Origin: Dillenia suffruticosa
Taxonomy: Eukaryota; Streptophyta; Magnoliopsida; Dilleniales; Dilleniaceae
Assembly (NCBI GenBank): GCA_033439265.1
Contig: JAVTVX010000002.1
Span: 4,970,001 to 5,034,000 of the forward strand
Length of the DNA stretch: 64,000 bases
Direction: 5' to 3'
A model generated the notes under the pieces. That model had not been told where the DNA came from. It was given only the letters and a program-made list of their open reading frames with translations, and did no database searches. Shown here piece after piece: positions 1 through 11,134 of the stretch (positions within the stretch are counted from its first letter, which is position 1; each line of letters starts with the position of its first letter). A program made the position numbers and the translations under genes.

Positions 1-83
1 CTCCACACTTGACCTATCTAATTTTTCAACTGTATGTGGAGATTTACTGCAAATGATTTACCTTTTCCCTTAAATCCTTGCAG

Positions 84-257
84 GCACCCCAGGGAATTCA
101 TGTTGTCTGCAAAAGATACCCAAGAATCAAGATTGTGACATCTGAGATTGAAATGGGCCTAAATGACGATTTTCGTGTAATCCCTGGCATGGGTGAATTT
201 GGTGACCGCTATTTTGGAACAGACGATGATGACCAAGTAGTGGCCCCGAAACAATAA
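84..257 (+). CDS. UKL4: Uridine kinase/uracil phosphoribosyltransferase-like protein, last exon (partial)
   Basis: Last exon of a gene whose body lies left of the window. It follows an acceptor (TTGCAG, ending at 83) and encodes 57 residues before TAA at 255-257. The residues GIHVVCKRYP, IKIVTSEIE, VIPGMGEFGDRYFGTD are the conserved C-terminus of the UPRT domain in plant uridine kinase-like (UKL) proteins. These salvage proteins pair an N-terminal uridine kinase domain with a C-terminal UPRT domain that would make UMP from uracil and PRPP. The plastid UPP enzyme ends differently, so UKL fits better. The exon has no lesion. The symbol UKL4 rests on the gene's neighbours (aldolase, SUFE1) as I remember them in Arabidopsis, not on a subfamily-specific residue. 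Bases 1-83 are its last intron. Confidence 0.82.
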   Translation, partial: APQGIHVVCKRYPRIKIVTSEIEMGLNDDFRVIPGMGEFGDRYFGTDDDDQVVAPKQ

Positions 258-688
258 TGGCAAAGGGTGGCGTTTATCAATACAACCCTAATGTCATTTT
301 CAGGTTTAGAGGACCACTAGTTGGAAATCTTTCATAAGGACATGGCTTGGGCAAAGGAATTGCATATTTACAGTTTTTAATATAAGTTTTGACTGCATCA
401 GACTTGAGAATTTCATCTTGTTTGCGTCATTACTTTTGTCCTTTTGTCATTGAGGGCTAGGTGATAGCCTTGTGAGTGAATTTTTGCGGAATCCGGGTGT
501 TGCATGGACAGAATGGAGGGGTTGGGGCGCGAGTTCTACAATTTTATGGGGTCATTTGGTGCGAGTCATGTCATATAGACTAAGCACCAAGCTTATAATC
601 TTTGTATGCGAACAAATATTTTACCATAATTGATCTATATTTTTATATAATGCCATTGCCTCACTCTCTGTATGCTGGTGTTCATGCA

Positions 689-721
<33 letters not shown>

Positions 722-1202
722 GAATAGTACCTTAAAAATGGGTCCGTTAAATGTTTAAATTAAATTAATCGGAATATATTTTTGGATATACGTTGTTATA
801 ACAACGTATGTTGCATGGAAATGAAAATAGGAAAGAGAAACAAAAACGAAGTGACGTGACGAAATAACATTTTGTAAGAATATAAGAAACAGAAATATGA
901 ATAAATATAAAAAAATATAATAATTTTTATATAAATATTAATTATTTTATTAAATAATAAAATATTAATCTTTTATAATAAAAATTTAAAATGATCAAAT
1001 ATATAATTTTTAATTATAAAATAATTAATATAAAAATACAAATTATAATTAAATAAATAAATAATTTATTAAATATCAACATATATATATATATATATAT
1101 AATTATAGAAAATATAAGAATTTTTATGTAAATATAAATTAATTTAATTTATTAAAATATTTTGATGAAAAAATATTAATGTAGAGAAATTTATTGCGTC
1201 AT
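258..1202. other. UKL 3' UTR and AT-rich intergenic DNA
   Basis: Bases 258 to about 690 are probably the 3' untranslated region of the UKL gene. From about 780 the sequence is very AT-rich, with poly-A runs and an AT dinucleotide tract near 1081-1101. I see no coding potential. Confidence 0.6.
690..716. repeat. (GA)n microsatellite
   Basis: Uninterrupted GA dinucleotide run of about 13 units, probably in or just past the UKL 3' UTR. Confidence 0.9.
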
Positions 1203-1227
1203 GGATAACAATTAGACAAGTAACCAG

Positions 1228-1505
1228 GTCGGTTTGGACCCGAAAACCGGCCCGCCTGGCCCGGGTAAAGCCCGGACCCGGAACCGGCCCCTGCTACATT
1301 AAATCAGCCCGGCCCCGAACCGTTTACTGTAGCGGCCGGGCTGGTCCCAAAAAAATTTGAACCGGGAATCGGCCCGGTTCAGAAAATAGGCTCGGACCGG
1401 AATCGGCCCGGAACCGAAACCGGCACGGAACCGGAACCGGCCCGGGCCCGGAACTGGCTGGAACCGCCGGTTCAGGCCCGCCCCAGCCCGCCCGGTTCCG
1501 GTTCA
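1228..1505. repeat. hAT left subterminal GC-rich repeat block
   Basis: Dense array of CCGG/GGCCCG motifs in otherwise AT-rich DNA. It is mirrored in inverse orientation at 4612-4800. Subterminal arrays of this kind are transposase binding regions in hAT elements; the role here is inferred. Confidence 0.65.
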
Positions 1506-2260
1506 AATTTTCCCCGATTTTTTTGAATTTTGAAAATTTTTCAATTTTGCCCCTCCCAACAGCTATAAAATGGCTACTTTTAAGGTTATTTTGGTCCATA
1601 GGGTCAAAAAATTTTCCTATAAATACCTTATACCCCATTTCCAAAATCTCCACAACAAAATCTCTCTTTCACTCTCACATCTACATTCTCTCAATATTAC
1701 TACATTCTCTCAATTTTCATTAATTTTCAATTATTATTTCCTTTATATTACCATTTTTTATATCATTTCCATCATTTTCTACACCATTACCTACACCATT
1801 TTTTATACCATTTTCATCAATTTCTACACCATTTCATCACCTTATACACCATTTTAATTTTCTCCATTATCTATATTTCCACCATTATTTACATTTCCAC
1901 CAATTTCTACACAATTTCTATTATCTTATACCACATTACCTACACCATTTTTTATACAATTTCCATCAATTTCTACACCATTTCATTATCTTATACCCCA
2001 TTATCTACATTGATCAAGATTTGACAAGATTTCAAGATTGGGAGCTCATTCAAGATTTTGTGAAAAACAACTGCGATATTCGTCAAATCGTACATTTAAT
2101 TTTTTTGCATATTTATTTTTTTGCATTTGCATTACATTTGCATTACCTTTTTAAAAAATTTAAATTTTTAAATTTTTTTAAAAATTTAATCTTAAATTTC
2201 CTTTAAAAAATTTTATCGTATATATTATTTTAAAAGTTTTAATCTTAATTTTTTTATAAA

Positions 2261-4223
2261 ATGGTCGGAACACACTCTTCACAATCTTCTCAACAATCTC
2301 CTCTTTCTCATTTTTTAAAATTCCCCATATAGATATTGAAACTTTTTTTGGAAAAAACTGAATCTAGTAACACTGAATCTAACACAACACAAACTAAAAA
2401 AAATGATTTTAATACATGAACATTTTTTGAAAGGAAAAATGATGAACAAAAAACAATTTGTAAAATTTGTCATCAAAAATATAAATTTTTAAAAGGTTGG
2501 GGGGTAGGCACACTTAAGAGACACTTAATTAATAATCATCAAGATAAATTACCACAAATAAAATAAACACAAATTTCTACAGGGGGAGATAATATAACCG
2601 GTACATTTAAATATAATTCGGATAAAGAAAAAATTGGACAAATAGAATGACTAGCAAGAAAAGAATTAGGACTTAGTATAGTTGCATGTCCTGTATTTGA
2701 AAAATATGTACAAAAATATTTACAACCCGATTATAAAAAAAGTAGTAAAAATTCGATAGGAGGAGATCATTAGATAGATATCAAGAATTAAAAAATGGTA
2801 TACTTACACAATTTATAACTAGTCAATATAAATTTTCATTAACTTCGGATAGTTGAAAAAGTGAGCATAAAAAAGAATATTATATTGTAGTAACATGTCA
2901 TTAGATAAATAATTCATGGTCTTTAAAAAAAAGAATTTTAGTTTTTCAACGTTGGGAATTTCCACATTTCGGTGTACATATAGTTAGAATAATTTCAAAT
3001 GTTGTTTATGATTATAGAATAAGTGATAGAATTTTTTCTATTTCCTTTGATAATAGTTCGGCTAATACTACTGCGGTTAATAGTTTAAAAAATTCTTTAA
3101 AAACTATTTTAAATGAAATTTTTTTTCATGTTAGATATCCATGTCATATAATTAATTTATGTGTTAAGGATGGTTTAACAATGAGAGAACTATTTTTACA
3201 ACCTATTCGCGATTTAATTTATCAAATAAGAAACTCTGCTGTAAAAACTCAAGAAATGAGACAATTATGTATTTTACATAACAAAAATATAAAAAATTTA
3301 AAATGGAATGTGACACTAAATGGAATTCAACATATGACATTTGACAAAGTGTTCTTCCTTTTCAAAATATTTTAATTGAATTTGCAAATTCAAATTACGA
3401 ATATGGTTTTATTGATAATACCGTTTTTGAATTTGCGTCTACACTTACAAAATTATTGAAAATTTTTTATTTATGTATAAATTTATTTTTTGGATATTAT
3501 TATCCAATTACTTATTTAATACTACCAAATTTTTGTAAAATTATTTATGTGTTTAATGAATTTGAAAATGAAGAAAGATTTGGTAAAATTGTTCTTTCAA
3601 TAAAAACAAAATTTTTAAAATATTATGAAAAAATTTCAATTTTATATTTAGTTGCAAGTGCATTAGATCCACGTGTTAAGGTTGAAGGTGTTGAAATGTT
3701 AATAGATTGTTTTGCACAAGTTTTTCCATCAGAAATGTCTATTAATCCATATTTTTTAAAATAACAAATATCTCATACTTTACAATCAATAATTGAATTA
3801 TATGAAAAGGAAATTAATAATTTAAATACTAATAATATAGTTAGTAGTAATAGTAATAGTAATAGTATTCAATAATTTTCATTTTCATTTAATCTCTTAC
3901 ATATGTTAGGAAAAAAACAAAAAATTTTATCATCATCATTTATTGAATTACTTTTATATAAACAAATACTTAGATTAGAAGGTTTTGATAATGTAAATTT
4001 ATATGATATATTAGGTTGGTGGAAAAATAATGTATCGTCTTATCTAATTTTGACCCAAGTGGCTAAAGATGTACTAACCTCTCCGGTATTCACAATACCA
4101 TCCGAAAGTGCTTTTAGTGCAGGTGGTCGAGTGTTAACTGAAAAACGTACAAATTTAGCGGACGACACTTTAGAAACTTTAATATACATTAAAGATTGGA
4201 AGGATGCAGAAAAAAGAATGTAA
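2261..4223 (+). pseudogene. hAT transposase pseudogene (BED zinc finger, RNase H-like core, hATC)
   Basis: Starts at a plausible ATG (2261) after an AT-rich leader. A BED zinc finger lies near 2420-2545 (CKICHQ..., first Cys codon at 2459; final LINNH at about 2525-2539). An RNase H-like core lies at about 2790-3190 with readable pieces such as EYYIVVTCH, FSISFDNSSANT and CHIINLCVKDGL. The C-terminal hATC dimerisation region (3903..4223) contains LGWWKNN, VLTSPVFTIPSESAFS and TNLADDTLETLI. The frame is broken by several stops (for example at 2647, 2773, 2856 and 2902), some at positions where a tryptophan is usual, so TGG has become TGA or TAG. No functional transposase can be made. Confidence 0.85.
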
Positions 4224-4611
4224 GGAATCATCAAAGTCTCGGAAGATGATGAACAAGAAGTAGAAGTAGAAGAAGAATAATAATAATAATAATAATAATA
4301 TTAATATTTTTCTTTTGTTTAAAAGTCATTTTAAATAGAAAAAAAAATCAAAATGATATAAAAATCAAAATATGTAACAAAAAAATAGTGGATTTTAAAA
4401 TCCAAATGATGAGCTTGATAGTGGACGTACATCGAATTCGATAGAATCACTCTAAAAATCTTGTCTCTAATTTTTAATTAAAAGTGAATTATCAAAAGTG
4501 AATAAAAAAAACAAAATTAAAAAAATGGAGTTATAAAATTAAAATGGAATTAAAAAATAGAGTTATAAAAAAAATTTAGAAAAATGCAATAGAGAAGAAA
4601 AAAAAATGGGC

Positions 4612-4800
4612 TGAACCGGGCCCGGCCCTAAACCGCCGGTTCCGGTTCAGCGGGTCGGGCAGGTTCCACAAGAAAAAAATTGGGAACCGGCCCGACACGG
4701 CACGGCCCGGACTGGCCTAGGAACCGCTGCCGACCCGGCCCGCGGTTCCTCGAACCGACCTTGAACCGGCCCGGCCCTGGCCCCGGGCCCGGCCCGGTTA
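4612..4800. repeat. hAT right subterminal GC-rich repeat block
   Basis: Inverted counterpart of the left block, ending in the terminal-repeat sequence GGTTACTCGTCT. Both strands are open in several frames here because of composition, not because of genes. Confidence 0.65.
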
Positions 4801-4816
4801 CTCGTCTTAACAACCC

Positions 4817-5179
4817 AAAAAAAAAAAAAGATTTGAATAGCACCAGAGGGCGCCTTTCGGAGGGAATTCTTAAATAAAAGTTGTGAAAAAGTACAGTGGA
4901 CGAGGGAAATGAGCTGTCACGATTTTTCTTCGCTAGTATTCAAGGGACTCGGGATAAGTCTGCGTCAGCATCAGCATCCACTTGGCAAGTAAAGTGTTCA
5001 CTCATTCCTCTATCCGAGGATGATAATCTTCGACGGGCTAATTTTGGACACGTGTCTGATTTATGCCATGTTGGATCTCGTTGGCACATTCTGCATACTC
5101 GTTCTATTTGGACTTTGCTGCTGTGTTTTTTTTGGCTAGCAGAATTTCGTCCTCTTTGTCATTCGCACTAGACTCGACC
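4817..5179 (+). promoter_or_regulatory. Upstream region of the aldolase gene
   Basis: Between the hAT end and the aldolase ATG. It should hold the old promoter and 5' UTR. I see no convincing TATA box or named cis-element. Confidence 0.4.
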
Positions 5180-5207
5180 ATGTCTGCCTTTGTTGGTGAA
5201 TATGCAG

Positions 5208-5950
5208 GTCTCTCTCTCTCTTTCTCTCTCTCTCACACGCACACACGCTTCGGAATCAACGCTTATAAAGGAATGACGAGCTTCTTTTCTCAATATTATT
5301 CTGGGTACTACAAAATCATTCTATGGAACTGTGGGGGTTACCATCCAGGTGGGCATCAACATATATAGATTGTTACCGCCCCAATTTCTAATATTATTTT
5401 TAAAATCTAACATTTTATTACTTGAAAATGTCTTAAATTATCACTCGATAGCATAATATTATGATAAATTTAAGTGTTAAAATTTGATTTTCAAATATTT
5501 TTTTTATAACCGATCAGTATTCGGAATCATATTTTAATTAATTTTATTTAAATATTATCGGATCTAATTTAGGGAGAGCTTTCCAACGTAATCTTTTTCA
5601 TTAGTAAATTTTGAATTCAAAATTTGATTAAAAAACAGAACATCCTTACCTATTAGACCGACTGTCCGTCGGTGACTTTTGAGTGATAGCATTAGTTTTT
5701 TGAGTCATAACATTGATTCCTCTGGGTATTGATATCCCGGGTTTGTAAAATTTTCTTAGAATCAAACCATATATTTTGGCACGGCTACATCCGTGTATGT
5801 AAAGGATAGGATCGCATGGATTTTTACCATATCAAAAACTTCAAAGTAGCTATAAGGGGGTGAAAGAGAGACTCTCCTGTATATCTATGTGCTCTTGACT
5901 AATTTTCCTAAATTAACATTTTCAGGACCATCAATCTTTTAAATGTGCCG
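5208..5950 (+). other. Aldolase pseudogene intron 1
   Basis: Begins with GTCTCT plus a CT-rich run directly after exon 1. Joining GCA-G to AT-GAG across it restores the family residues YADEL. The old acceptor context is CTTTTAAATGTGCCG, where the final CAG has become CCG. A CAG at 5924-5926 would give a stop at once if used. Confidence 0.6.
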
Positions 5951-6144
5951 ATGAGTTGATCAAGACAGCCAAGTACATAGCAACACCAGGCAAGGGAACT
6001 CTGGTAGCAGACGAGAGCACAGGCACAATAGGCAAGCGTTTGTTGAGCATCAACGTCGAGAACAATGAATTCAACTGACAATCCCTCCGTGAGCTCCTCC
6101 TAACCTCGTCCAACGCCCTCAACTACCTCTCCGGTGTCATCTTC

Positions 6145-6543
6145 TGTTATGACCGGAGATATAGCAAGGGGACGTGACTACTGAGGTGGAACCTAGAGGG
6201 CATGATGTGCTGGCTCTCAAAATGCTACAGGTTTACAACCGCTGGAAGAAGAAGAAAAATGTGATTGCTGACATAGAATAACAACCTAATCGAAGAATCT
6301 AAGGGGTTAAAGGGTGCTAAAGGTGTATAAATGTAATGGGAGGAAATGAGAAAAAGGCAGAAAGGGAAAAATTGGTTGTGAATTTCGACTTTGCTGAGCA
6401 GTCTTGCTTTGTTGTAGACTGATTGTTTTCTGTAGCTTCCAATCTGGTTCTTATAAATGAAAAGAGCACATCATACTCTATCTTTCCTGTAGTTCTCTCT
6501 CATTATTCAATTCTTCTTTAAATTCACAACTTTGTCTATAACA
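6145..6543 (+). repeat. R1 5' LTR (399 bp)
   Basis: Starts TGTTATGACC and ends TATAACA, matching 11135-11528 with many substitutions and small indels, so the insertion is not recent. The following bases (TTTTGGTCCAACC) are the expected site of a primer-binding sequence, but I could not assign a tRNA. Confidence 0.9.
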
Positions 6544-6587
6544 TTTTGGTCCAACCTGTCGGATCTTCAAAACAGGGAACATAAGGT

Positions 6588-7890
6588 GTGTTGATGGCTC
6601 AAACCAGAATGGAGTCTCGTATTGAGATTGTTGAGAAAAGTGTAGCAGGCATTTTGGATGAATTGCTCCACCAACACTCTTGCTTGGACAAACTCGACAA
6701 ATTGAAGGAGATGATTTCGACGTGGTTAAAGTATAGGTCAGCAGAGAAGGAGGAAGCCTGTGCCTTAACAACGCCTGCAAGTGGAATCGACAATGGAACA
6801 ATAGTAAAGGAGGGAAGCATACCAATGATGGAGGTAAAGGGCGTAGCTCCCAATTCAGTCCAAATGATACCCATTGACGACCATTCGATTTCAACAAAGA
6901 AGGTGGAACTTCCGAGCTTCAATGGTGACGATCCCGTGGCATGGATTGTTTGAGCAGAACAGTACTTCTTCATTCATAAAACTAAGGAGGAAACGAATGT
7001 GACTTTGGCCTTGGTGTGTATGGAAGGATCAGCTTTGCACTGGGTGAGATGGCTACACAGCAAAATCCGAACATTTCTTGGACTGATCTGACGGTGGAGC
7101 TGCTAGATTGCTTTGGCAACGGCTTGATCGCAAACCCCTACGAAGGATTGGTTTTGACGAAATAGCTTGTTGATGTGGAAGATTACATCACAGATTTCAT
7201 GGCTTGAGCAGCTCTCGTAAAGGGATTCAACAGCCAACTTTACCTAGAGTTGTTCCTCAATGGCCTTAAGGAGGAAATTAGGGTGATGACTAGACCTCAC
7301 GAAACCTTAAAATTTGGTGCAGACACTAAAGTTGGCGAGAGAGATTGAAAGGGAGCTCGGGTTTGTGGCGGGTGAGACAAATGTCGGGCGCGATCCATGA
7401 CCAACAGGTTCATTCGGAGCAAATTATTTGAGTGTATCTGGAGCAAACCACATTCGACTCTCCACAAAACCTAATCCAAGAACATTTATATATCTTATTT
7501 GATCCTCTGCAAAAGATCCTTATTTCCTAAATCTCCCGAGCTCTAATTCCACCACCAGCGACCGAAACCATCTCTCCACTCTCTCTGAAAACGATCGAAT
7601 CCCCTACAACCCTAATCTTTCTACGAACGACCGAAATCCCTCAAATCCCTACAACCCTGACCTCTTTGCAATCAATCGAACTCAACAACCCAACCAACGA
7701 CCATCGACTACATCGATTAACAGAGGTACTCGCCAACTCTCCCATCAGAATTACTTGGAGTTGAAATCGTAGGGACTTTGCTTCAAGTGCCACCAATCCT
7801 ACCACCCTCTGCACAATTGTCTGAAAGGGCTGCGAGCTCCGGGAGATGACAAAAATCACACTCTTAATGGTGAGCTGGAAACCATGGAAG
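6588..7890 (+). pseudogene. R1 gag pseudogene (Ty3/gypsy)
   Basis: The opening frame 6588-6953 gives a coiled-coil-like N-terminus and then KVELPSFNGDDPVAWI, typical of gag in plant gypsy elements. Homology continues past a stop with AEQYFF, VCMEGSALHW and, after a frame change, FLNGLKEEIRV. Near 7755-7880 a zinc-knuckle relic (LCFKCHQSYHPLHNC) is readable. It is broken by stops and frameshifts. The region from about 7390 to 7750 is poorly conserved. Confidence 0.75.
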
Positions 7891-7903
7891 TGTAACACCA
7901 AGA

Positions 7904-7940
<37 letters not shown>

Positions 7941-7944
7941 GAGA

Positions 7945-8002
7945 GCCAAAACGCAGCGTTTTGGCCCTCCCCCCAATTGAATTAGGGCTAAAGCCCTAAT
8001 TC
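7945..8002 (+). promoter_or_regulatory. Paired palindromes near LL-A LTR 5' end
   Basis: First palindrome: GCCAAAACGC (7945-7954) and GCGTTTTGGC (7956-7965), perfect 10-bp arms around one A. Second: GAATTAGGGCT (7979-7989) and AGCCCTAATTC (7992-8002), perfect 11-bp arms around AA. They sit between the A-tract and the CT run, where the LTR core promoter or start site is expected. That role is inferred. Confidence 0.6.
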
Positions 8003-8003
8003 G

Positions 8004-8043
<40 letters not shown>

Positions 8044-9756
8044 CCCGACGTTCCCTCTCCTGCGGCTGTTCGCCTTCTCCCACGGCCGTTCGGCTTCCTC
8101 CGCCACAGCCACCGCCGGCGCCGCCTTCCTCGCTGCGTGTCTCCGCCATTCGCCGCCTTCTTCCTTCTTCTTCTGCTTCTTTCTTCCCGCGGCTCACTCT
8201 CCTTTCTGCAGTCGCGATTGATTACGATCTCACCTCCTTCGCAAGCTCCGCCGAGCGCCGCCACCGCGCGATCTCGCTTCCGTCCGCGAACAGCCGCCAC
8301 CAGCAGCAACCCCCTCCTCCTGCCACCATCGCGCGAGCTTGAGCGCTCCACAGTGCGATTCCTCCACGCGAGCCCGATCGTGCCACAGCGCGCGATTGCT
8401 GCCTCCTCGCTCTATCGAGCCACCGAGTGTGCCCTGCAGCCCACAGCGCGAGCCAGGCCCCGAGCAGGACCCAGCCCGCAGCTCGCGCCCAGGCCACGAG
8501 CAGGACCGAGGCCGCGAGTGCGAGCGAGGCCGCGAGCGCACAAGGCCCAGCACACTATCGCGCGAGGCCCAGCGCACTAGCGCGAGCGGCCCAGCACACT
8601 AGCCCGAGCGGCCCAGCGCACGAGCGTGCACGGGCGCGCGGCCCAGCGCACGAGCGTGCACGGGAGCGCGGCCCAGCGCACGAGCGCGCGCGAGCAGCGC
8701 ACGAGCGCGCGCGAGCAGCGCACGAGCACGCCCCAGCACAGCGCACCAGCGCACGGGCGAGCATCAGTCCGCGAGCCACTGTCGGCCCGCAGGCCCGCCA
8801 GCCTGCAGGCCCATTAGCCACAGGCCCATCAGCAGCAAGCCCACGGGCCCACCAGGCCCGACAGCCCCGTCCAAGCCCACGGGCCCACCAGGCCCGACAG
8901 CCCGTCCAAGCCCACAGGTCCAGTACGGCCCGCGGCCCAGTTCAGCCCATCGGCCTGCCAGCCCGCTGGCCCGCAGACCAGCGAGCCCGCTAGCTGTAGC
9001 CCACGAGCCCAGTCCGGCCCGTGGCCCACGAGCCCGCGACGGCCCGTGACGGCCCACGAGCCCGTGACAGCCCACGAATCTCCACGCAGGTAAATGACTT
9101 AGGGTTTTGTTTCGGATCTATGTGTTTAGATCTAACAAATGAACCTTGTTTTGATAGGAAACCCTACAGACTTTGGAGTGACCGAAGCGACTTTCGGACG
9201 AGACTCGGCGCTTCGAGAAAACCCTAGGTGAGGAGATTTCGACTCTAATTGATAAATTGGACGAATCTAGAATTGAATTTAAGATGAAAGGTTTTGTATA
9301 TGTTTAGAGTATAAGTGGAATGCATATAGAATACAAATTATGAAATGATTATCTATGAATTGAAGGTTAAGTATAGAATGTTACAGAAATTTGATAATCT
9401 GATTTAGGTTGATCTTTTGGAGACTCGAGCGGTCAGATCCGATTTGGCTTGTCAGTAGGGAGTGACTTCCCTCCCGTAGAACTGTGAGTGGGACTTTGAC
9501 ATTCGCTATTGATTGAAAACCATGTTTCAAAAATATCTTTTAATGACATGTTTCTGCAAAATGTATGATTGTTATGACTTTCCAATATTTGATGAAATGT
9601 TTTGTGACCTTTGGAGTGTCTTAACTGCTGACCTTATTGATATGCATCCATGAGTTTTGATAAACGTATATTGTGCCACATTTTCGACATATTGATATGT
9701 TTTAAATGCTTTCACTGCATTGGCACATGGTTTTAAATGGATTTACTTACACATTT

Positions 9757-9927
9757 GGGCTATATGCCCGGCCGACTTTACGATATTATGTTTTGGGCTG
9801 TATGCCCGGCCGACTTTATGATATTATGCATTGGGCTGTATGCCCGGCCGACTTTATGATATTATGCATGGGGCTATATGCCCGGCCGACTGGTGATGGG
9901 ATGCATGGGGCTACGTGCCCGGCCGAT
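9757..9927 (+). repeat. 38-bp tandem repeat in LL-A (5 copies)
   Basis: Five copies starting at 9757, 9795, 9833, 9871 and 9908. The core is GGGCTATATGCCCGGCCGAC, which can itself form a GGGC/GCCC hairpin. Other LL LTRs carry 3 copies (LL-D), 2 copies (LL-C) or none (LL-B, LL-E). Confidence 0.85.
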
Positions 9928-11134
9928 TTGATATTGTGATCCGTAGCTACGAAGGACATCTGGTAGAGGCACCCCTTGTGTCCGGATACGCTTCGGCCGG
10001 AGGTATCCGCCAGATTGTCGTGTGTATGGGTGTCCCAGGTTGACCCTCATCGGAGAGGACGTTGAGTACGGCTCCGTCTAGCACCAGGCGGGGGCACCAT
10101 ACACGGCCGACTAGTTATATGTACACTATATATTTTTTTTACAGGCTAGTTGGGGTAGTCTGTGGCCAACATTGGGGCAGAGAACCATTCTTTAATACTT
10201 GCATTTGGAAAAAACCCCAATGCGCCGTCCTTGGTCGAGGTAGACCATTGCCGGGAATATTTCATTGGCCGGTTCTTCATGACATTGATGTAAAATTTTA
10301 GGATGCATATCTTGCTTTCTGATGTGTGCGTATTATATATGATTTTGAAATAACATGATTGGTTTGCACACTGTGGATATTTTCTTATCTTATGCTTTGA
10401 CACTCCAAATTCACCTCGATATTGATAGCATGATGTCAATCCCCTCACTTACTGAGTATCCTCCCATAGATACTCATCCCTCACTTTCTTTCCCACAGGA
10501 TTAGTGTTGGATCGAGGAGATACCACTGGGATTGGGTATGGATATTTTCCATCTCTTCCGCTATGATGATTGGTGATATTATTATGTATTGGAGGTTTTA
10601 GATTGACCAATGTATTTATATAAATTTTCTGGGATGACTGTATAAATTATGGACTTTATTTCGCGGAACTCGCGTGTTGATTATTTCGTTGCATTGAGGC
10701 ATTTGTAAATATTTAATAATAACTTGGGAATTTATTTTATATATGCGTAGAATTTAAGTCCGCTCGGTGTGGCGGCTGCTCATGCTCTAGTTGGGCATGA
10801 CAGTAGAGGTCTGTTGCTAGGACTGTTAGAAACTTTATAGCCTTGCGTTGTTCTGGATGTTGGCTGTGGATATTGTTGATTTTGGAGAGGCCGGGATGGC
10901 CAATTGTTTATTTGTACTGGATGAATGTCATATACAGGTGAAATTGTACATGGGAAACCTCCGATTTATGGGGAGGTTCTGCCCGATTTTCTGTAAAAAT
11001 CCAGCCGGCATCCAGGGACAACGGGCGGCTGTTCACGATCCCGGTTCGGGGCGTGACAGTAGGGTGTAGCGAAGAAGCAGCGCTCTGTTAAGAGAAGAGC
11101 CTTGAGGAAAATGTTGTAGTTTCAGTAGGGGCAA

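Larger units (their letters stand above)
1203..4816 (+). mobile_element. hAT (Ac-like) DNA transposon, decayed
   Basis: A transposase relic (2261..4223) is flanked by two GC-rich subterminal blocks rich in CCGGCCCGG-type motifs in opposite orientations (about 1228-1505 and 4612-4800). The inner terminal repeats match: AGACAAGTAACC at 1214-1225 against the reverse complement of GGTTACTCGTCT at 4796-4807, 11 of 12 bases. The outermost bases are diverged and I could not find a clean 8-bp target-site duplication, so the outer borders are approximate. Bed-type zinc finger plus hATC domain place it in the hAT superfamily. Confidence 0.75.
7891..11058 (+). mobile_element. LL-A: solo LTR of the long-LTR gypsy family
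   Basis: A 3168-bp unit from TGTAACACC to GTGACA, homologous along its length to both LTRs of the full element at 44027..54441. In order it has an A-tract, two palindromes (7945-8002), a CT microsatellite (8009-8042), a GC-rich low-complexity block (8050-9080), a donor-like CAG/GTAAATG at 9089/9090, a 38-bp tandem repeat (9757-9927), a TGAGTATC stem (10453-10476), an acceptor-like TCCCACAG ending at 10498, and the family 3' end. Flanking 5-mers are GGAAG (7886-7890) and GTAGG (11059-11063), which do not match. Confidence 0.88.

Noticed and set aside
5924-5926. CAG as the aldolase intron 1 acceptor
   Set aside because: Joining exon 1 here gives an immediate stop and duplicates the YA/CA residues; the mutated site before 5951 restores the family sequence.
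7979-8002. Telomere-like TTAGGG/CCCTAA sequence
   Set aside because: A single palindrome and not an array; plant telomeres are TTTAGGG repeats.
8137-9075. Several overlapping open frames on both strands rich in Arg, Ala and Pro
   Set aside because: They lie in the GC-rich block of an LTR, are open on both strands because of composition, and match no protein family. The same holds near 20290-21064, 32160-32850, 34640-35490, 43917-44830 and 51630-52630.
9757-9927. Regularly spaced repeats resembling a CRISPR array
   Set aside because: Spacing is fixed, with no unique spacers, and the array lies in an LTR of a plant retrotransposon.
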